Assembly (NCBI RefSeq): GCF_900963305.1 | Contig: NC_042515.1 | Location: forward strand, 12,769,623 to 12,833,622 | Direction: 5' to 3' | Source of the DNA: Echeneis naucrates | Taxonomy: Eukaryota; Chordata; Actinopteri; Carangiformes; Echeneidae | DNA: 64,000 bases | Part shown: in pieces, positions 1-13,880 of the stretch | How the letters are laid out: each line of letters starts with the position of its first letter | Numbering within the stretch: the first letter of the stretch is position 1 | The notes under the pieces: model-generated | Told to the model about the DNA's origin: nothing | Database searches by the model: none | The model's input: the letters and a program-made list of their open reading frames with translations, nothing else | Made by a program: the position numbers and the translations under genes

Positions 1-471
1 GACTAATGAGAGGAAGCTGTCAGGCAAGGTGTCCTTATGCTTCATGTTGTTGACTGAACTATCCAGAAAACTGTTGGACCCCAGAGTCAGCGCATGAATG
101 AACAAACACCATGATTCCCCCTGATTCGGAAACGTCAACAGTTCAACTACTTCAGATGTGATCTGACATCGACATTTCACGGTTGCACTAAAAAGATTTA
201 GAGGAGTCACTGGAGGGTCCCCACTGAAAGGTCTCACATTTCCACATCACACTTATGTGGAAGTTGCCTATTGGGCCACAACTGACTCCCACACAGCACA
301 GAGAGACATTCCCACCCCCAGCAGCTGGATGCAACGTGTCATTGAAGCTCAAACATCACAGGAAGGGCCGAGACTTTGACAATAATGTTAACCACTTTTT
401 TCTAATGCATCGGCATCACCTCTGCCTCTGTCCTTCCACTTCATCTGGGTTTTATCATCCTTCCTGTGTAG
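1..471 (+). other. celsr2: celsr2 intron (5' part outside window)
   Basis: The sequence runs from the window edge to the acceptor ending at 471 (pyrimidine-rich tract followed by TAG). I see no coding segment in it. The upstream exons of the gene, which would encode the cadherin repeats, first EGF repeats and first laminin G domain, lie outside the window. Confidence 0.7.
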
Positions 472-3400
472 TTATGGCCAGTCCACAGCGTTTCTTGGGT
501 AACAGCCTGTTGCAGTGGACCAACCCGGTGGCGGCGTCCGTCCCCTGGCACGTAGAGCTCATGTTCCGCACACGTCAGGCCAGTGCCACACTCCTGCACA
601 TCTCCTCTGGCCTGCAGCACAACCTCACACTACAGGTGACAGCAGTATATTGTCAAACACACACAGTCTCTCTACACTGTGGTTTCATTTTGCTTGAGAT
701 CAAGTCTCATCATGCATTATTCTGCTTCATAAGCAGTTTTACATTCACTGGAATGTTGCAATACAGAGAAATGTGCATGTATCCTCCAGGGAGTAAGACT
801 CAGGACAGTTCAGTTAAAGTGGCAAGTAAAAAAAAAAACAAAGAATATGTTTATGGGCACTTGATCTTATCTCATCTAAATTCAGTGAGACTGAAAACAT
901 ATTTCTTCATGTTTGAGCCTCAGTGGGAGCCTGGCAGTGGTCCTCAGCAAAGGCTCCCATCAGATGGATAGAAAGAATGAGGCGCCCCCTTTTGGCCTCC
1001 TGTATTGTAGCACTGTTGCTGATGATCAGAAGACTTTGGCATACCTTAGAGGACCAAATACATCAGGGGAGTCAGCCCTGTGTGCAGCTACTGTTTGAGC
1101 ATGTCTAGACTTCCACCTCTGTGATGTTGTACAACTGTCCAATAATCTATTTCCAGTCGAGCGCACCAGTGATGGGCAGCAATTAAAGGTTTGATCTATC
1201 ACTGTAGAGAACGCTGGAGCTCTCTGCTTCTGTTTATGATGTGATGCAGACTGGATTTCTTATTGATTTTTCTTTTCTTGATTTTTTTTTTTTTTTAACC
1301 TCTGCTTTGGCCCCTTCTGTTTTTAAACATCTGTTCATCGACCCTCCTGCTGTCTCTTCCCTTTTTTCTTGCCGTTCTCCTTGCTGTTGTAGGTGCGTGG
1401 GGGGAGGGTGCTGATGGGGCTTCACAGAGGTGAAGACTCAACCCTCTCCCGCCTGGAGGAGGTTCTGGTGAATGACGGAGACTGGCATCATTTGCAGCTG
1501 GATATCAGCAGTCTGGGAGGAGCAGCAAGCCAGCACAAAGCTGTTTTGTCTCTGGACCACGGACTGTACCTGGTGAGGCATTCTGTCTGACTCAAATCAC
1601 TATGAATGAAATTCCTCTTTCTTTGCAGTCTTAAAATAAGTGTCAAATACATATTCAGGCAAGTATGGAAGTGGACGGGAAGCTGCAAGACTCCAAGCTG
1701 AAGGCTGTGAGTGTCGGTGGTTTGGCAAAGCCTGATGGGAAAATTCTGCATGGCTTCCGTGGCTGTATGCAGGTTTGTGTTTTCCTTTCCCACATGTGAT
1801 AATATTGCAAAGTAGACAAGAAGCACGCCGTCTGACTTATTTTGAACATTTCATCAGATCAGATCAGATTAGATCAGATCCATCCATAATACTGTTTGTG
1901 CTGACGTGTGTGTTTGTTTGTTTGCTGTCCTGCAGGGTCTACGTGTTGGAGGAGCTCTGAGTCTGTCTCAGGCCAGGAAGGTGAATGTGGAGCCGGGATG
2001 CAGTCTGCCAGACCCCTGTAGTTCCAGCCCCTGTCCCCTCAACAGCTACTGCAGCGATGACTGGGACAGCTTCTCCTGCACCTGCCTCAGTGGTCAGTCA
2101 CGACAAAAGTTTGAAAGCCAAAAACAATGATCATTATATACCGCTGATCAGAAATGCTACCTTAAAGAATAAAAACTGTTCAGTTTGCATGTCACATTCA
2201 CCAAGATGAGTAGTTGTTTCTGTGAATATTAAATTAATCTTCTTAAATTGCTTATGTCGAAATACAAAACTTTGATGTTTCACCAACAAAAATATTTCAA
2301 GTTAATTCAAATGCAACTCAAAAAATGTTCTATAAATATAACTCATTATTATATTAGCTTGTCCTTTTATGCAATCCTTTCCTCTCATCCCTGCATACCA
2401 AAGTTTACCTGCAGTGCCCATGTTGTAGCAGCAGAGCAATTGATTTGTCATCCTTTGCTTATCTTGTGTTTTACAGGCTACTATGGCTCTAACTGCACTG
2501 ATGTATGTTCACTGAACCCCTGTGAACACGAGTCAAAGTGCACCAGGAGGCTGAGTTCCTCTCGTGGTTACACCTGTGACTGTCCCAGCAACTACTTTGG
2601 CCGTTACTGCGAGAAAAAGTACAGTTTTCCATATTGATGTTGTTCTACATGTGTTATTAGTCACACTTTGTTCATCATGGTCATAAATGGTCATCATCAT
2701 AAATGATCAAAATGGATGATGCGTTTTCGCTGCAGGACTGACCTGCCGTGTCCAAGAGGCTGGTGGGGTCACAAGACTTGTGGTCCGTGTAACTGTCAGA
2801 CAGACAAGGGTTTTGATTCTGACTGCAACAAGACCAGTGGAGAGTGTCGCTGCAAGGTGAGTTTGCTCATAAGGTCAGAGTTAGATGGATACAAAGATGT
2901 GTCTAAAAACACACAGCAAGTACTAGCACATTTTTATGCAACCTGTACAGAAACAGATGTCAAACTGCCAACAGCTCACAAAGTAAAAAGCTAGACTTCC
3001 AAAAATGAAATACAAGCACATTTATACTGCATACAGACTTTGTGAGAGAAACTTTTAGCTGCCAGATGTTTTTGTACAAACAGCTGCAGCTTGTTGTATG
3101 TGTCCTGACCCGTTGTTATGTGGAAATGAAGTCACAAACACTGATTGCTTGTTAGTCAGCACATCATGTCTCTTTCCAGGACAACCACTACCAACCTGAC
3201 GGCAGTGACACCTGCCTGCTGTGTGACTGCTATCCAGTCGGCTCTTTCTCCAGAGCCTGTGACCGAGAGAGCGGCCAATGTCAGTGCAAACCGGGTGTGA
3301 TTGGACGCCAATGTGACCGCTGCGACAACCCCTTCGCTGAGGTTTCATCTAACGGCTGTGAAGGTCAGAGTGGCAACAGATTGTTGTGAAGTTATTGAAC

Positions 3401-6400
3401 TGCTTCAAAATGAGATTTTCTTTTTAGCTGTAAATGTATTAAAATATTAATTCCGTTGTTATTCTCCTCATCTCCCGCCTCCTGCTCCTCTGCTCACCTC
3501 CCTATGCCTCCCTCAGTAATCTATGACAGCTGCCCTCAGGCCATCGAGGCTGGGATCTGGTGGCCTAGGACTAAGTTTGGTCTCCCTGCAGCAGTACCCT
3601 GTCCCAAAGGAACACTTGGTATGATGGTTTCTCAGCAGATCATCAAATTACCATACAATAATGGCAGTGTATGAAACTTGCCTGAAGCCCTTCCTCTGCT
3701 GCAGTCTACTCCGCAACTCTCATGTGATAACTCCCTCTCTCCCTCTCTCTCTCCTCCACACTAGGCACTGCCATCCGACACTGTGATGAGCACAAGGGCT
3801 GGCTGCCTCCCAATCTCTTCAACTGCACCTCTGTTACCTTCAGCAAGCTGAAAACGTTGGTGTGTAGCTCCTTCCTCTGTCAGATTAAAATCTAACTAGC
3901 TCTGTGAGGCTGTAGATGCAGCATGCTCATGTGCCAATCAGCCCTTTCAGCTTAGCAAATGGTCTTTGCTAATTAGCAGAAAAGCATGTCAGTCAGGACA
4001 AACTGAAAGACTCACTGCTGTAATGGCTACAAATCTAGTTTATCAATAAGGAGCTTTAAGTTACTTGATGGTTGTGTTTTACTTCCTACAGTCTGAGAAA
4101 TTTTCCCGTAATGCATCACTCCTGGACTCTGGATACGTCCAGCAGACAGCAGCCATGTTGGCCAACGCCACTTTGCACACAGAAAAATACTACGGCAGCG
4201 ATGTGAAGGTGGCTTATCGGCTCACACAGAGTCTGCTGCAGCATGAGAGCAACCAGCAGGGCTTCAACCTCACAGCCACACAGGATGTCCACTTCACTGA
4301 GGTGAACAACCACACGCTGTCTCTGATAGAAACACAGCCTCACACAGGGAGCATTAAAAAAAAAAAAAAGTAGATTGTACCAAATTTTTGTAGGAAATGA
4401 AACTAGAGTATAAACAGAAGGACAGTCTTGCTTGGTGGGACATCACAGCCCTAATGCTCCATCTGCAGGGAATGCATCACACTTCATTTCACTCTCCGCT
4501 GTGACATCCTGTCACACCGACCTCTCGCTGTTTTCTGACAGAATCTGGTTCGAGTGGGCAGCGCCATCCTGTCCCCAGACACTCGGCTGCACTGGGAGTT
4601 GATCCAGCATTCAGAGGGCGGCACGGCGGCACTGCTGCGCCACTATGAGGAATATGCAAACACACTGGCACAGAACATGAGGAAGACCTACCTCAGCCCC
4701 TTCACCATCGTCACACCACATATAGGTCAGCACTCTACCAGGAAGCTGGAGATGTGATGTGCTGACAACTTCACTACGATGCAGCATATCATCATACATC
4801 ATGTTAATTAAGTAGAATGAGGTTCTGCAAGCGCAGGCTGAAAATGAAAGTTTAGCAAATTTCTCATGTTTGTTTACTTTTCCTGCAATTAAGTGAGGAC
4901 AAACCTTGAAGCAAAATATTTATAGTTCCTTTTCAGAAATTTGTAGTACAAAAATATGTCAGTATTAATGAATGTTAATACTCTTAAGTGTGTGAGTGCT
5001 AATTATATTACAACATGATATCAATATGAATAATCTAGAATTAATTTAAAATTGAAGTGACAAACGAATACTACATCAAATCCATTTTCAATAAAACAGA
5101 GAGATAGTGTTTATGATTTATATTTGGGAAAGCAAGGGGAAGGCTTTGAAGCAGCATGTATTTTAGATCTCCTACAGCGAGGCATATTTTACAGAACTCA
5201 CAGGACAAAGAAATGCTCTTATAACATCACAGATCATCTCACCACGGCTCTGTTTTGTTCTCCACAGTTATCTCTGTGGACCGCCTAAAAAAGATGAATT
5301 TTGCCGGAGCCAAGCTCCCGCGGTACCAGTCCCTGAGGGGTCCCCGTCCTGTCGACCTGGAGACGGCCGTCACTCTGCCTGATTCTGTCTTCCAGCCTCC
5401 TGTGGACACCAAGGGCCACAGGCACCTGGACGTCTTCCCAGAGTCCACACTGAGGAACCGCTCAGCTAACAGGAAGAGACGCCACCCTGATGACAGCCAG
5501 CAGGATGCTGTCGCCAGCGTGATCATCTTCCACAGCCTGGCCTCGCTGTTACCAGAGAGCTATGATCCTGATAAGAGAAGCCTGCGGTGAGAGTGACAAA
5601 CTAAACTGCAGCATGAAGACAGGCTATCAGCCTTCAGGATATTATTTTAATTTCATGTATATCCCTACAATGTACAAATGAAGAAACTTGTATTTATTGG
5701 CTGAAGAAAATCCTTAAATGGTCACTTTAATTCTAGTCTAGTTTGTGTGTGAATTTAATGACAGCAACAATGCTACTACTATAATAATAATAATAATGCA
5801 TCCAAAATAGATTTTTGCATTACCTTCTTTTAACTTCAGAGTAATCTTTGATTTTTACAAAATAATTTACTCCACCTCTCTGGCTTTTACTCTTTTGTCT
5901 AATGTTCAGTAGAAACTAAGGTGTGCAGCTGGAAATAACAGACTTTTGACTAACAATTAAGCAAACAAAAGAAAAAAAAGACGACCAGTTTTAAAAGGTT
6001 TTAATATTCAGTTGGAACGGAACCAGCAAGGACCAGCAGGGCCTCTGGTCTTATGGGTGTTGTAGACAGGAAAACTCTGAGTTCAGACCTTTTACAGCAT
6101 CATTTCATTTTCCTCAGGGTCCCAAAGCGTCCGGTCATCAACACTCCAGTTGTGAGTATCACGGTGCACGACAATGATGAGCTTCTGCAGCACACACTGG
6201 ACAAACCCATCACGGTGCAGTTCCGCCTAGTGACCACAGAGGAGCGCTCCAAACCCATCTGTGTTTTCTGGAACCACACTATTCTGTGAGGATGACAACA
6301 ACACACTGGTGCTGATGAAACTAGTTGTATTACACTCTCACTGTCCTATGATCTATGTGTTTTATCTCAGTGCTGGTAACGGTGGGTGGTCGGCGAAGGG

Positions 6401-9400
6401 CTGCGAGGTGGTTTTCAGGAACAGCACCCACATCAGCTGCCAGTGTTATCACATGACCAGTTTTGCTGTGCTCATGGATATTTCCAGGAGAGAAGTGAGT
6501 GATGATAAATCTTTTAGCTTCAGCAGGGCCACCAGTCAAAAACTCAAAACTCATTCACAATGTTTGTGCCAGAACGGAGAGATCCTGCCGATCAAACTCC
6601 TGACATGGAGCACAGTGGGAGTGACACTGGGCTTCCTCTTCCTCACCACCACCTTCCTCCTCTGTTTGAGACCCATGCAGAGCAACAAAACAAGTATCAT
6701 CAACAATGGGGCCACTGCACTCTTCCTCTCTGAGCTCACCTTCATCCTGGGCATCAACCAGGCTGACAACCTGGTAAGCAACATGTATTTCCAGACTTTA
6801 CTCTCACAGTATATATACCATGACGCCCCCTTCCTAGGCCCAGTGTTTTAATCTTAGCTCTTCATTTCTCCCTCACCTCCTTCTTGTAGTTTTTGTGCAC
6901 GGTCATCGCCATCCTGCTCCACTTCTTCTACCTCTGCACTTTCTCCTGGCTTTTTCTGGAGGGGCTGCACGTATACCGCATGATCAGTGAAGTGCGAGAT
7001 ATCAACTATGGACCCATGAGATTTTACTACCTGATTGGCTGGGGAGTGCCCGCCTTCATCACAGGTCTGAACCCTCTTTTAATTAATCAGATCACAACAA
7101 TGCACTCACAGTACAGAGAAAGCCTGGGAGGTTCATTCCTGAAATAGCATCTTATGTCTGACAGTGCAGACTTCATATAATATCAGTGCGTTGTAAAAGT
7201 GAACTTTCAGAGACTTAAAAATGTGAGATAAAGGGGGCCACATCATGATTAGTGCTGTCTAATGCAATCCTGCCGAAGTGATGTCTATAATGTTCAGTAT
7301 TTGTTGGCATTGTCAAAGGGACATAAATAAAAGTAAAGTACTTTTAAAGTACTTTAAAGTAAGAGTTTGCTGCTACAGTCTGTCTTCCTGGGTTTGTCTC
7401 CAGGCTTGGCGGTGGGACTGGACCCCGAGGGCTACGGAAACCCAGACTTCTGCTGGTTGTCTTTGTACGACACGCTCATCTGGAGCTTTGCCGGACCCAT
7501 TGCTCTGGCAGTGTCGGTGAGTCCCTGCAGTCGTGATTTACTTGGTATGGTAACAGTAGTATAACTCTAATGTGCTATCAAGGTGAACTGTATTTTTCCA
7601 CATGTCAGTGTGCAACCTCATCTTTCCCAGTGCCACAGTTTATATGACATTTCAACGTGCTGACTCACAATGATCTCATCACAGTGGCACAAGATATGTT
7701 GATATAACGAACACACCCGTCACTGTTCAGCTGATTTAATTTCAACATGCATTCAAATTCACTGACTGGAAAAGTTAACCTCATAGAATGTAATATGCAC
7801 AGATGGATTTGTTGTTTGCTTTCACAAGCCATGTTATTAGCAGGTGATTCATTTCGATATTTTGTCCACAGATGAATATCTTTCTGTACATCGTGTCATC
7901 CAGAGCCTCCTGCTCCTCGAGACACCACAGCATTGAGAAGAAAGAACCTCGTGTGTAAGTGACATTTCACTCAAACACATTGCATACACAGCACACAGAG
8001 GAATTTTACAGGCATGGGAGCTTTCTGGCGCTCGATATTTGATTGTCAGGGTACTTAAAGAAACTAGAAAAACCAGACCGGCAATCCCGTAAAGGATGTC
8101 AGTGGTGGATTTGATTAAACATTTATTTTGGTCATCTCTAAAAGAAGCTCAGTAATCTTTCCTTGTTGGGCTGACAGAAAATCATGTGAGAAAAGTTCAG
8201 ATTAATTGTTATGATTGAAAGAAAATTTACTTTTATTGCATTCAGTTTTGCGCTGTTGTGTCTTTGGTTTTATTATTAATTTCTTTTCACGGGACAAAAA
8301 TTTTACTGCACTCTCTCTCAGTCTGATCAGTCTGATCTGAACTCCTGACCGGGTTCTCAGCACACTCTGGTCTCTCATCACCAATCTCCATCTTCAGATA
8401 GAAGAATGCTTAAAAAAATCACCATGTCAGCTCTTCATTAAATTCGCTCTGTGTTCTCGCTCATGTGATTCTGAAGCTCTGGCCTGAAGACTGCAGGTGG
8501 TGTCCTCCTCCTGGTTTCAGTCACATGTTTTCTGGCGCTGCTGTCCGTCAACAGCGACATGATCCTCTTCCACTACCTGTTCGCTGGCTTCAACTGTGTG
8601 CAGGTGAGCCGTTCAGTCCCCCTGAAACAGTGTGAAAGGATGTTTCTTGAATTCTTTTTTCCTGACCCCCTCCTCTCTTCCATCATCCAATCCCAGGGTC
8701 CCTTTGTTTTCTTCTTCCGCATTGTCTTCAATAAAGAAGCAAGGACCGCCATGAAATACTGCTGCAGCCGCAAGCGCCCCGATCATATGATCAAATCCAA
8801 GGCCTCTGTGAGTCCCTCCCTGCAACAATAGTCCATCTGGAATGAAAACCATCCAGTTAGATATTTTTATGTGCTGTCCAGTCCCAAAAACCTTTAATTT
8901 ATTCAACGGTTCCCTTTCTGGACTTGGATACCTTTGTTTTTTTACCCTTATATAATGTCAAGTATGCAAAAATGGTCACTGCAGCCAAATCAAATCCAAG
9001 AATTTAGACTCAGCAGCTGTTTTCTGGTATTCTGGTATTGAGTGTATTGTTAGATACACCTTTTTGTTTTTTTATTTTAGGTAAAATATTACATCTGATA
9101 ACAGTTTGAAATATTTATGCCTGAAGGAGGAAACACTGGCCTTTGAGCTAAAATGGAAAAATCATTCAACTTTAATCAGGAAACACACATTTTGACAAGT
9201 TGCCACACAGTATCGCAGAAACAAGTCCAGTCATTGCTCGCTGATCTCCATCTAGTTTTTTTATTCTGTGAACACTGTCTGTATTTTCAGGGTTACAAGT
9301 GCAACACTAATTACATAGACAGCAGGTTGTACCACCTTCCCTTTGGAGAGTCCAGTGTGTCTCTGAATGGCACCATGCAGAGCGGGAAGAGTCAGCAGAG

Positions 9401-10871
9401 CTACGTCCCCTTTGTTCTCCGGTATGGCGTTAAAATCAGTATCCTACTTTACCTTCCGTGGTGGACAATGAAGGTGTGAACTGTCTTCACGCGTTGTTTT
9501 AGGGACGACGGATTGAGCAGCAGTCAGGCACACATCGCTCTGAACGACCAAGCATCGCTCTTTCATGAAAATAAAGAACACCTGGACGGTACTTTTCTTA
9601 TGTTGTCTGTGATTCTCTTCATCTGCATCCAAAGGTGTCACTGGACTCACTTTTATCTCTCTGTGTAGATCGCGACAGTGACTCGGACAGCGACCTGTCT
9701 CTGGAGGATGACCAGAGCGGTTCCTACGCCTCCACACACTCCTCTGACAGCGAAGACGAGGAGGGTCCGCTCCCTCCAGAGGAATGCTGGGAAAACCTGG
9801 TTTCCAATGGGACCAAGCGGTCCCTATCACATGGTACAGGCGCTCATCTGAAGCTACCCTAAAAATATTTATATTTCCACATCATTCAATCACTTGTATT
9901 GTTTTTATTTTTATTTATTTTATTTATTTTTTTTTTAACACAAAGTGGCACTAATCTGAACTGTTTCACCTACAAGGACCAAATACACAAAAACACATCC
10001 ACAAAGAAGGAATAATGATAAATTGAAGCAACTGATGCCAAAACCTGGCCGTGTGCTAGTAGAATATTTCTGTCCCCTCATATGTTTTACTAAAGTGATT
10101 CAACCAGGCTGAAAGCACTAAAACTAACCATTTGCATCGTCAGCAAGGTTAAACTGAGTTCCATATTTAGTTAACTAAACCAGATGGTATCTGTTCCCCC
10201 AGACAACAGTTTGACTAAGATGCATTGGCCTGGAGATTACGCAGCAGTGAGTGACAGTGATCTGAAGACAGGAAGTCTGGTCAGTCCGGAGCCAAACCTC
10301 TGCTCTGATGACCGGACACAGGACGCCATGACAGTGCTTCTGCCCAGTTTGCCCAACTTCAACGCTCACCCTCAAAAAGGTGAGTTTCAGCCGAGCACAC
10401 ACACCAGCAGGAGCCTGGACATTACAGAGAGTATTTTTTTTTTATTTTTTTTTTTATATTAAAGGATTTCCTTTTTGGTATGAAAACTTCTTTAAACATC
10501 TCCATGTACCTCTGAATTTTGGTAAATCTTTCTTTCCACCGTATTATTTGATTTTAAATATATAAACAATGATTTACAGTTTCTGTGTCTGCTGTTGTTT
10601 TTTCATGATGACATTGAGGGTTGTTTTTTTTTTACCCATTGTAGGGATCTTAAAGAAGAAGCAGCTTTCTCCTATTGTTGAGAGGAATGGTCTCAGTCGT
10701 ATCCACAACGAGCTGTGTGAAAAGGCCCCAAGAATGGGGTCACCACACGGGTCCTCGTCCAGCGACAGTCGAGCTGGTCCGGCTAAACCTGGCCTACCTG
10801 AGCAGCTAAATGGTGTCGCCATGAGCATCAAAGCAGGGACGGTGGATGGAGACTCATCGGGGTCAGAGTGA
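472..10871 (+). CDS. celsr2: CELSR2, seven-pass atypical cadherin / adhesion GPCR (3' part)
   Basis: This is the Flamingo-family receptor for planar cell polarity and neural development at the plasma membrane. I read 25 exons: 472-635, 1393-1572, 1659-1772, 1936-2092, 2477-2618, 2736-2856, 3180-3363, 3517-3618, 3765-3859, 4092-4301, 4542-4725, 5268-5586, 6118-6285, 6371-6494, 6573-6773, 6890-7064, 7404-7516, 7872-7954, 8477-8603, 8697-8807, 9291-9421, 9503-9588, 9669-9833, 10203-10379, 10645-10871. In order they encode a laminin G domain, two EGF repeats, laminin-type EGF (CPRGWWGHKTCGPCNC), hormone-receptor domain (GIWWPRTKFGLPA), GAIN domain, GPS (CQCYHMTSFAVLM), seven transmembrane helices and a long cytoplasmic tail. 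Tail motifs SDSDLSLEDDQSGSYAS and MSIKAGTVDGDSSGSE match CELSR2 rather than CELSR1 or CELSR3. The frame is open throughout. The 5' half is missing because of the window edge. Confidence 0.95.
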
Positions 10872-13800
10872 GTATTAACACAAGCTCATACACAAAGATC
10901 AGACACTAAGAAAAAAATCCATCAAGCAAATATTATTTTGTTACTAAGTCACTGTCAGTGTCAACGTGTCCAGTGTTGTGTTACTGTTTGTCACTGAAGC
11001 CTTCACTGTCTGTGTCAAGCTACAGTTTGTGCTGCCGTCCTCAGTGACTGCTGTTTTCATTCTGTGTAGTTGGTCTCATTTCCACCTCAAATAGTTTTCA
11101 CTATTTCTGTTAAGCCAAATGAGGACCGCTCCAGTTCTGCTGATCCAAAACTCCACAATTAAACTGTGCCCACTATGGTGACTCTAAATGTGGCTCTGCA
11201 GCTCCATAGACTTCATGCTCACTGCTCATGTGGGACATACTGGATACTGGTCAAGTTTATGTCATGTGACTATTTGATTCTGAAAAATATAGAGATGTTT
11301 TTATCATGTTATTCATCAAACAAATAAAACTGAAGTTATCAAAAATTAAGTTTCCAGACAGAAGAAAATTGTTTGGGTACTTTGCCTCCTGCAAATTCTA
11401 AAATTGAGGGGAAATCTGATTTGAATCAAGAATTGTCTGATTAAATCAGACCAAAAATCTGACCTGGTCCAGTTTTTGATTCTCCATCAACAGTATTGCA
11501 GTTCAGTGCACAACTTTAGCAGCATACTGTTTGAGGAGAGAGGACAATGTGGTTTTAAAAAATGTTCCAGGAGCTGTCTGGAACAGACGCTGGCATTTTC
11601 CTTCTTTAAATTTTCCTCTGCATTAAAAGTATGATGCATGTCTAATAACAAGAAACTGACGGCTCATCATAGAATACACTTAAACACCTTCATTTTGTGA
11701 GTATAAAGCCGAAACATATTCTCCACAGAGAGTAAGACCAGAGGAACAGAGATGCCTCTAAAGTGCCTGTTAATGACAAGAACATGTGATTCTTAAAGGC
11801 GGCAGGCAGCAAAAACAGCACAAAACAATAAAAATACATAAATTATAATTTACTAATGGACCTTCTTTGCCCCTTTTCTCTTTCCAAAAATCATAGATTT
11901 TTATTCTTTAATTTTATCCCATGATGCTCTGTCTCTCATTCAGAAACAATCAGGATCACTTGCTGTGTCATAAATCTGAAAAGTCGTGTGAAGTCAGTGA
12001 ACACTGAGCTAAATTACACTCACTGGCTTAGTGCATGAATTCACAGTTTGGTCTCAAATCAAACGAGAAATCTGCTTTGCTCACTCCACCTGAACGTGAA
12101 AATGAACATTTCACTTTCCTGTAGAAAATTAGGCAGCCACCACGGCTGACTCCCTCCCAAGTCTGAAAATGTATTGGTCACTCTTTTCAAGGACAGGACG
12201 TGTCTGTCATTTTCTGCTGAACCCTTTGACTGATGTTGTGGTGCAACATTAACTACAATTGTGTATTTAAAATAGTGAGTGTGGAATCACCTTTGAGACA
12301 CAGCAACATCCTCAGATTGATGCATCCTTTCAGCACCTGTCATCGCTCACAGCCTGTTTGTGTGTCTGTGTGCATCTGTGTGGAAGTGTTTCATTGCCTC
12401 ACACATTTATGTTTCCACTTTGTGTTCTTCCTTGTTTTGTGCTTTATTTGTCTCCAACACCTTCCTCTCCATCCACGAAATCAACCATCCTCCTCGTCAT
12501 CCTCGTCCTTGTCCATGCGCCATCCTGTTTTCCCAGCAGCCACTGCAACACCGCCATGTGACTGCGTTGACGGAGGGGTGTGTCTTTGCAGGTAATAGAG
12601 CCTCCCTCCTCAACACTGACTGCAAACAGGGAGCACCGGGCTTCTTCTTTTTAAAAATGAGGAAAAGGAGGTTCCCCTCGTCATCATGATCCTCTGAAGG
12701 TGTGTGTGCGTGCGTGCGTGTGTGCGTGTGTGTGTGTGTGTGTGTGTCTGTGTGTTCATATATGTGTGCCAAACCTCAGGAGTCACGCACACTGACACGA
12801 GTCTCACTCTCCCTTTAGGAAATCATTTTGTTTACATACTTGAAGCAATGCACTTTTTTATTTACTGCTTTATCAGCAGTTCACTTTTGTGTAGTGTTTT
12901 TTGTTCTGGGGTATGTGTTTTTTTTGTTTTGTTTATTATTTTTTTTTTGAGGACTGTGGAACAATACTTTTGGGTGGGTCATTTAGAAGTAGCCTTGCAA
13001 ACATTCAGGGACATTCCTTTTTTCATGCATCACTACTTTGTCTTTGTGGTTGGCCGGTCTCTGTTCCTGACGGAGCTGTTAGTGTTTGTGCCAGTCTGAG
13101 GTCTGAGCAGCAGATGTTGTTTCACACGCCTGAAAGGTCCGCGAGGCACAGTGTGATCCCGTGCAAGTCGTCCACAGACGCAGAAGCTCAAATCACTGTA
13201 CCATTAAGCTACTTCTCATTCATGAAGGATTTCTCCAGAGACTGCTCAGCCTTCGAGGGGTAAACCAGCATGTGTCGAGCTAAAAATGACTCAGAAGACT
13301 TTTGATATATCCTTTTTTTTTTTTTTTTTTGTAAATCAATGGGGGCACATTTTTATGGACATTGAAAGCGCTCTCATTTTTCATCATTTCATCTGAGGGA
13401 TGAACACATTCAATCGAGTTCAGTGACTAAACAGCTGTATTTTATCGATTAGCAACAGACCGTTTGTCTTTTGTAAGATAAATAAATACATGCAAATATG
13501 TGCTGTAATACTATTTGAGCTATAATCCATTTCTACTGTACAGAGTGGCCTGTAAATGAAACAAGAACGTATCTTTAAATGTAAGTAAATATATAAACAC
13601 ATTCAGACCAGTTTGGAGGAATTGACTGTTAAATTCAGTCAAATCGATGTAATGTTTGTGGATGCTATTTTTTTTTTTCACCAGCCATGATTTTAATGTA
13701 TGAATTTCATGCCATACAAATCAACACTACCAGGTCAATCATATATACTCTGGTCGCCTAACTGAGGATTGTCACTTTTACTCTGTGCTCCTCTTTTTAC

Positions 13801-13880
13801 TCATTAAATTGTTTTCTACCATTTCCATCGTACCTCATGTTTTATTTTAAATCAGTGCCAAGTCAAATAAATTAAATTAA
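10872..13880 (+). other. celsr2: celsr2 3' untranslated region (probable)
   Basis: About 3 kb follow the celsr2 stop with no supportable coding segment. The end is inferred from AT-rich sequence with ATTAAA/AATAAA-like signals around 13.8-13.88 kb. A TG repeat lies inside it. A spliced version is possible: a good donor (GTGAGT) starts at 10868 and a pyrimidine-rich acceptor ends at 12591. I cannot tell from sequence which form is used. Confidence 0.5.
12700..12755. repeat. (TG)n microsatellite, imperfect
   Basis: TG/CG-alternating tract interrupted by TGCG units, inside the probable 3' region of celsr2. Reading frames through it give meaningless Cys-Val or Thr-His repeats. Confidence 0.9.

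Noticed and set aside
255-971. 238-residue open frame at the left edge
   Set aside because: Only 472-635 is real coding sequence (celsr2). The rest runs through introns on both sides.
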